Below, one piece after another: positions 62,458 to 64,000 of a DNA stretch of 64,000 nt. The DNA is taken from assembly GCF_900095795.1 (NCBI RefSeq), contig NZ_LT608328.1, positions 62,001 through 126,000 on the forward strand, given 5' to 3'. Within the stretch, counting starts at the first letter, position 1. Every line of letters starts with the position of its first letter. A model generated the notes under the pieces. The model saw only the letters and a list, made by a program, of their open reading frames with translations. It ran no database searches and was not told the DNA's origin. This DNA is from Petrimonas mucosa (lineage in GTDB: Bacteria; Bacteroidota; Bacteroidia; Bacteroidales; Dysgonomonadaceae). Both the position numbers and the translations under genes were made by a program.

Positions 62458-63729
62458 TTACCCCTTCTCTCCCCACAGTTTTTTCATCCACTCCTTCATC
62501 TTCGCCTCCGAGGGATTGGGCTGGGCCTGCCAGAATCTGCTGCTTTTCAGCTCCGGAGGCAGATACTCCTGCCTGACAAAATTGTTCTCGTAATCGTGCG
62601 AGTACTTGTACTCCTTGCCGTATTCGAGCTCCTTCATCAATGAGGTGGGTGCATTGCGCAGGTGCAGCGGAACGGGCAGGTTCCCTGTCTGTTCCACTTT
62701 CGAAAGTGCGCTGTCGATAGCGAGGTAAGCCGAATTGCTCTTTGGGGAGGTGGCCAGATAGATGGTGGTCTCGGCCAGGACAATACGTCCTTCGGGCCAT
62801 CCGATCTTCTGGAGGGCATCGAAACAGGCATTGGCCAGTAGCAGGGCGTTGGGGTTGGCCAGTCCGATATCCTCAGCAGCCGAGATAACCAGACGGCGGG
62901 CAATAAACTTGGGATCCTCACCTCCGGCAACCATCCTGGCCAGCCAGTAGATGGCGGCATCGGGATCGCTTCCGCGGATCGACTTGATAAATGCCGAGAT
63001 GATGTCGTAATGCATCTCTCCGCCCTTGTCATACGCCGCAGGATTCTCCTGCAACCGCTCAGTCACGCTCTTGTCGGTAATCACAATCTTGCCGCCGGTA
63101 TCGCCCGCGGCAATAACCAGCTCCAGGATATTCAGCAGCTTGCGGGCATCGCCACCGGAAAAACGGAATAGAGCGCCGGTCTCCTTGACCTCGATCTCTT
63201 TTCCGCTCAGGATATCGTCCTCGGTCAGCGCTCGTTTCATCAATTCCTCCAAATCCTTTACCTCCATCGCCTTCAGGAGATAAACCTGACATCTTGAGAG
63301 CAACGGCCGGATCACTTCAAACGACGGGTTCTCCGTCGTGGCACCGATAAGCGTGATGGTTCCGGTCTCAACGGCATGCAGCAACGAATCCTGCTGGGAC
63401 TTGCTGAAACGGTGAATCTCATCGATAAACAGGATGGGAGCAGCAGATTCGAAAAAGCGGTTGTTTTTAGCCTTTTCAATCACATCCCTCACATCCTTGA
63501 CCCCCGAGTTGATGGCGCTCAGTTTATAAAATGGAGCTTGCAACGTGTTGGCGATGATGTTGGCCAATGTTGTCTTGCCAACTCCCGGAGGGCCCCAGAA
63601 GATGATGGAGGGGATCCGGCCCGAATCGATCATCTTGCGTAACACAGCACCTTTACCGACCAGGTGGGTCTGGCCGATAAACTCATCCAGGTTCCGCGGG
63701 CGTAACCTTTCTGCTAATGGTATGGACAT
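62458..63729 (-). CDS. rarA: Replication-associated recombination ATPase RarA
   Basis: AAA+ ATPase (also called MgsA) that acts at stalled replication forks. The start at 63729 gives 423 residues, MSIPLAERLRPRNLDEFIGQTHLVG being the conserved opening. Walker A is FWGPPGVGKTTLANI near 45, Walker B ILFIDEIHRFSKSQQDSLL near 99, and sensor 1 GATTENPSFEV near 127. The C-terminal MgsA domain includes HYDIISAFIKSIRGSDPDAAIYWLARMV. An upstream -7 box TACGTTTG lies at 63756-63763. It converges on lptD. Confidence 0.96.
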   Translation of the reverse strand: MSIPLAERLRPRNLDEFIGQTHLVGKGAVLRKMIDSGRIPSIIFWGPPGVGKTTLANIIANTLQAPFYKLSAINSGVKDVRDVIEKAKNNRFFESAAPILFIDEIHRFSKSQQDSLLHAVETGTITLIGATTENPSFEVIRPLLSRCQVYLLKAMEVKDLEELMKRALTEDDILSGKEIEVKETGALFRFSGGDARKLLNILELVIAAGDTGGKIVITDKSVTERLQENPAAYDKGGEMHYDIISAFIKSIRGSDPDAAIYWLARMVAGGEDPKFIARRLVISAAEDIGLANPNALLLANACFDALQKIGWPEGRIVLAETTIYLATSPKSNSAYLAIDSALSKVEQTGNLPVPLHLRNAPTSLMKELEYGKEYKYSHDYENNFVRQEYLPPELKSSRFWQAQPNPSEAKMKEWMKKLWGEKG

Positions 63730-63755
63730 ACTCTCTCCCCGATTATTTATTTGTA

Positions 63756-63763
63756 CAAACGTA
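63756..63763 (-). promoter_or_regulatory. -7 box of the rarA promoter
   Basis: TACGTTTG on the minus strand, 26 bases before the ATG. A CAAA (TTTG on the minus strand) is 14 bases further, closer than the usual 19. Confidence 0.4.
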
Positions 63764-63802
63764 CATAAAAAACCGAACAAATCAGTTGTCCGCAGGGAAA
63801 AA

Positions 63803-64000
63803 TCAGATCAGGATCTGTCGGCAATACTCCATGCAGGTTCTCACCTCCTTAACCGAAGTTGACCAGGACGCAACCGGGTATTCCAGCTCGATATCGCAGT
63901 AAATGGGCCACCTCTCTTTCTGGATCAACCGCAATACCTCGGCAATGGGGGTCTCGCCCTGTCCGAACACCTGGTTCGTATTCTTCTGTATGGGATTGTT
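63803..64000 (-). CDS. C-terminus of a sugar phosphate isomerase/epimerase-like protein, partial
   Basis: The window's last 198 bases hold the final 65 codons of a minus-strand gene whose start lies beyond base 64000. The end reads QVFGQGETPIAEVLRLIQKE, then WPIYCDIELEYPV and SVKEVRTCMEYCRQIL. This is how TIM-barrel sugar isomerases/epimerases of the AP-endonuclease-2 family end in Bacteroidota; the Glu of IELEYP is a likely metal ligand. The stop is TGA at 63803-63805. Its substrate cannot be told. Confidence 0.65.
   Translation of the reverse strand, partial: NNPIQKNTNQVFGQGETPIAEVLRLIQKERWPIYCDIELEYPVASWSTSVKEVRTCMEYCRQILI

Noticed and set aside
1-64000. CRISPR arrays, tRNA genes, prophage or conjugative genes
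   Set aside because: No regularly spaced repeats, no tRNA-like cloverleaf sequence and no phage or transfer proteins were seen; the only mobile element is the IS at 3888-5521.

Overview
The window reads as chromosomal DNA of a Bacteroidota bacterium, order Bacteroidales. The evidence is two SusC/SusD pairs, an ECF sigma/FecR pair feeding a SusC with an STN domain, Bacteroidota-type promoters (TTTG-N19/20-TAnnTTTG), a DUF6377-type regulator and many type II signal peptides. A member of the Dysgonomonadaceae/Porphyromonadaceae group is plausible, but that is only an impression from protein style.

Layout. 1-13.4 kb is mostly housekeeping: the 3' end of a flavin/Fe-S dehydrogenase, argS, a small outer-membrane barrel, an IS5-type element with a frameshifted transposase, sufC-sufD-sufS without sufB, an MlaE/MlaF-type lipid transporter, a YgjP-like metallopeptidase, a YihY/BrkB membrane protein and the RNase P RNA gene. 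A LytTR membrane regulator and an alpha/beta hydrolase follow. 15.8-32 kb is polysaccharide utilization locus (PUL) 1: GH29 fucosidase, ECF sigma, FecR anti-sigma, SusC, SusD, three related secreted MBL-fold hydrolases, a GH28 pectinase-type enzyme, a metallophosphoesterase fused to leucine-rich repeats, and a YhhN membrane protein. 32-46.5 kb is PUL 2: a membrane-bound DUF6377-type regulator facing a minus-strand operon of a GH38-type enzyme, GH92 alpha-mannosidase, SusC, SusD and three putative surface proteins. 46.7-54.2 kb is a uronate module: FAD oxidoreductase lipoprotein, kduI, kduD, a DUF4861 lipoprotein, an unassigned beta-helix protein and a GH88 unsaturated glucuronyl hydrolase. 54.4-59.6 kb is a threonine operon (thrA, a phosphoglycerate-mutase-like gene in the homoserine kinase position, thrC) with a Thr-rich leader peptide and attenuator-like RNA. 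lptD, rarA and the 3' end of a sugar-isomerase-like gene close the window.

How it works together. PUL 1 should import a pectic or fucosylated glycan under trans-envelope control (SusC STN to FecR to sigma). Its MBL and metallophosphoesterase genes suggest that a phosphodiester or other ester bond is also cut. PUL 2 should trim alpha-mannosides or N-glycan-like material. The uronate module turns unsaturated uronates from lyase action into 2-keto-3-deoxygluconate. The most unusual parts are the MBL/phosphoesterase-LRR cluster, the threonine leader and the orphan beta-helix protein.
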